Below are positions 62,625 through 64,000 of a stretch of DNA of 64,000 nucleotides, piece after piece. Position 1 is the stretch's first letter; every line of letters starts with the position of its first letter. The notes below the pieces were generated by a model. The model searched no databases. It was not told the origin of the DNA and saw nothing but the letters and a program-made list of their open reading frames with translations. The translations under genes and the position numbers were made by a program. The DNA comes from Streptomyces lichenis (GTDB lineage Bacteria > Actinomycetota > Actinomycetes > Streptomycetales > Streptomycetaceae): assembly GCF_023218175.1 (NCBI RefSeq), contig NZ_JALPTH010000027.1, positions 1 to 64,000 on the forward strand, in the 5' to 3' direction.

Positions 62625-63947
62625 GTGATCTCACGAATCGATCTGCGCGGCGACGCCCTCCCCGAGGGCGCCGCACTGCGTGACCTGCTGCCCCGTGCCG
62701 AGCTCGACGTGGAAGCCGCCCTGGAGAAGGTCCGGCCCATCTGCGAGGACGTGCACCATCGGGGCGACGCGGCGCTGATCGACTACGCCCAGCGGTTCGA
62801 CGGGGTCGCCCTCGACCGGATCCGGGTGCCCGAGGCCGCGCTCACCCGCGCCCTGGCGGAGCTGGACCCGGCCGTCCGCGCGGCCCTGGAGGAGTCCATC
62901 ACCCGGGCCCGCGCGGTCCACCGCGCCCAGCGCCGTACCGAGCACACCACTCAGGTCGCGCCCGGCGGCACCGTCACCGAGAAGTGGGTGCCGGTCGAGC
63001 GGGTCGGGCTCTACGCCCCCGGCGGCCGCTCGGTCTACCCCTCCTCCGTGATCATGAACGTGGTCCCGGCCCAGGAGGCCGGCGTCGCGTCCATCGCGCT
63101 GGCCTCCCCGCCCCAGGCCGACTTCGGCGGCCTGCCGCACCCCACCATCCTGGCCGCCTGCGCCCTGCTCGGCGTGGACGAGGTGTACGCGGCCGGCGGC
63201 GCCCAGGCCGTGGCGATGTTCGCGTACGGAACCGAGTCCTGCGCCCCCGCCAACATGGTCACCGGCCCCGGCAACGTCTGGGTGGCCGCCGCCAAGCGGT
63301 ACTTCACCGGCAGGATCGGCATCGACGCCGAGGCCGGCCCCACCGAGATCGCCGTCCTCGCCGACCGCACCGCCGACCCGGTGCACGTGGCCGCCGACCT
63401 GATCAGCCAGGCCGAGCACGACCCGCTGGCCGCCGCCGTGCTGGTCACCGACTCCCTCGACCTCGCCGAGGCCGTGGAGAAGGAGCTCACCCCGCAGATC
63501 GCCGCCACCAAGCACGTCGAGGACCGCGTCGAGCCCGCGCTGCGCGGCCGGCAGTCCGCGATCGTCCTGGTCGACGGCATCGAGGAGGGGCTGAAGGTGG
63601 TCGACGCGTACGGCGCCGAGCACCTGGAGATCCAGACCGCCGACGCCGCCGCGCTGGCCCACCGGGTGCGCAACGCCGGCGCGGTCTTCGTCGGCCCCTA
63701 CGCCCCGGTCTCCCTCGGCGACTACTGCGCCGGCTCCAACCACGTGCTGCCCACCGGCGGCTGCGCCTGCCACTCCTCGGGCCTGTCCGTGCAGTCCTTC
63801 CTGCGCGGCATCCACATCGTGGACTACACCCGCGACGCCCTCGCCGAGGTCGCCCACCACGTGGTCACCCTCGCCGAGGCCGAGGACCTGCCCGCGCACG
63901 GGGCGGCCATCAAGGCACGGTTCGGCTGGAAGGTGCCCGGCAAGTGA
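62625..63947 (+). CDS. hisD: Histidinol dehydrogenase
   Basis: 440 residues with the family signature around IDAEAGPTEIAVLAD, the zinc ligands in the QAEHDP region and the C-terminal HLEIQTADA and GDYCAGSNHVLPTGG. It makes histidine from histidinol in two NAD-dependent steps. GTG 62625 is preceded by GAGAAT (62613-62618), so the message may be leaderless. It opens the his operon. Confidence 0.97.
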   Translation: MISRIDLRGDALPEGAALRDLLPRAELDVEAALEKVRPICEDVHHRGDAALIDYAQRFDGVALDRIRVPEAALTRALAELDPAVRAALEESITRARAVHRAQRRTEHTTQVAPGGTVTEKWVPVERVGLYAPGGRSVYPSSVIMNVVPAQEAGVASIALASPPQADFGGLPHPTILAACALLGVDEVYAAGGAQAVAMFAYGTESCAPANMVTGPGNVWVAAAKRYFTGRIGIDAEAGPTEIAVLADRTADPVHVAADLISQAEHDPLAAAVLVTDSLDLAEAVEKELTPQIAATKHVEDRVEPALRGRQSAIVLVDGIEEGLKVVDAYGAEHLEIQTADAAALAHRVRNAGAVFVGPYAPVSLGDYCAGSNHVLPTGGCACHSSGLSVQSFLRGIHIVDYTRDALAEVAHHVVTLAEAEDLPAHGAAIKARFGWKVPGK

Positions 63948-64000
63948 CCAGCGAGATCGGCATCGACGACCTCCCCATCCGCGACGAGCTGCGCGGCAAG
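63944..64000 (+). CDS. hisC: Histidinol-phosphate aminotransferase, N-terminus only
   Basis: The first 19 codons (MTSEIGIDDLPIRDELRGK) of hisC, cut by the window end. GTG 63944 overlaps the hisD stop as GTGA. The IRDELRGK stretch is typical for Streptomyces HisC, and hisDC order is standard. Confidence 0.85.
   Translation, partial: MTSEIGIDDLPIRDELRGK

Overview
The window comes from a high-GC actinomycete, almost certainly a Streptomyces. GC pressure is very strong, GTG starts are common, and genes are packed with ATGA or GTGA start-stop overlaps. The division and cell-wall cluster has the Streptomyces order, DivIVA carries a long Gly/Pro/Met/Gln-rich linker, and a sporulation-type promoter region lies in front of ftsZ. 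No tRNA, rRNA, insertion sequence, prophage or CRISPR array was seen. Gene order matches what I recall of the Streptomyces chromosome core from hisD through dnaE to ftsZ, so this is conserved core sequence, not an island.

Layout. (1) 1-4150: a minus-strand operon of a degenerate ABC ATPase, a YhgE/Pip-type membrane protein and a TetR regulator, with a promoter and a near-perfect 28-bp palindromic operator in front. (2) 4237-6236: a HEPN-domain protein, a SAM methyltransferase and a DUF3040 membrane protein, then a strong hairpin and a 45-bp tandem repeat. (3) 6809-12635, minus strand: transglutaminase-like membrane protein, DUF58 protein and MoxR ATPase as an overlapping operon, then a beta-carbonic anhydrase. 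(4) 12820-30995: the dcw cluster rsmH-ftsL-ftsI-murE-murF-mraY-murD-ftsW-murG-ftsQ-ftsZ-pgeF-yggS-sepF-yggT-divIVA, which makes lipid II, builds the septal synthase complex and places the Z-ring and the growing tip. (5) 31172-38790: ileS with a T-box leader on the minus strand, then a DksA/TraR-type protein with a very long Lys/Ala-rich extension, lspA, a RluD-type pseudouridine synthase and a GNAT acetyltransferase. (6) 38920-49236: sodium/proton antiporter, MscS channel, dienelactone hydrolase-type protein, Ser/Thr kinase, PhoD phosphatase, DsbA-like thioredoxin, a membrane protein and a DUF2252 protein. (7) 49397-57962: dnaE, a 57-residue protein, a NYN-domain protein, an ABC exporter pair and a membrane protein. 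(8) 58114-64000: a YbaK-type deacylase, a LON-substrate-binding-domain protein, two poorly characterised proteins, hisD and the start of hisC.

The most useful leads are regulatory or unusual architectures. They are: the TetR operator-promoter overlap; a BldD-like box and a WhiA-like core on the ftsZ promoter; the ileS T-box with a visible SD sequestrator; an arginine-rich repeat ORF (55852-56307) that exactly fills the gap between an ABC ATPase and its permease with GTGA overlaps at both ends; the KKA-type extension on the DksA/TraR protein; and the 45-bp and 42-bp tandem repeats. I did not find a clearly new multi-gene system; most genes belong to well-known families.
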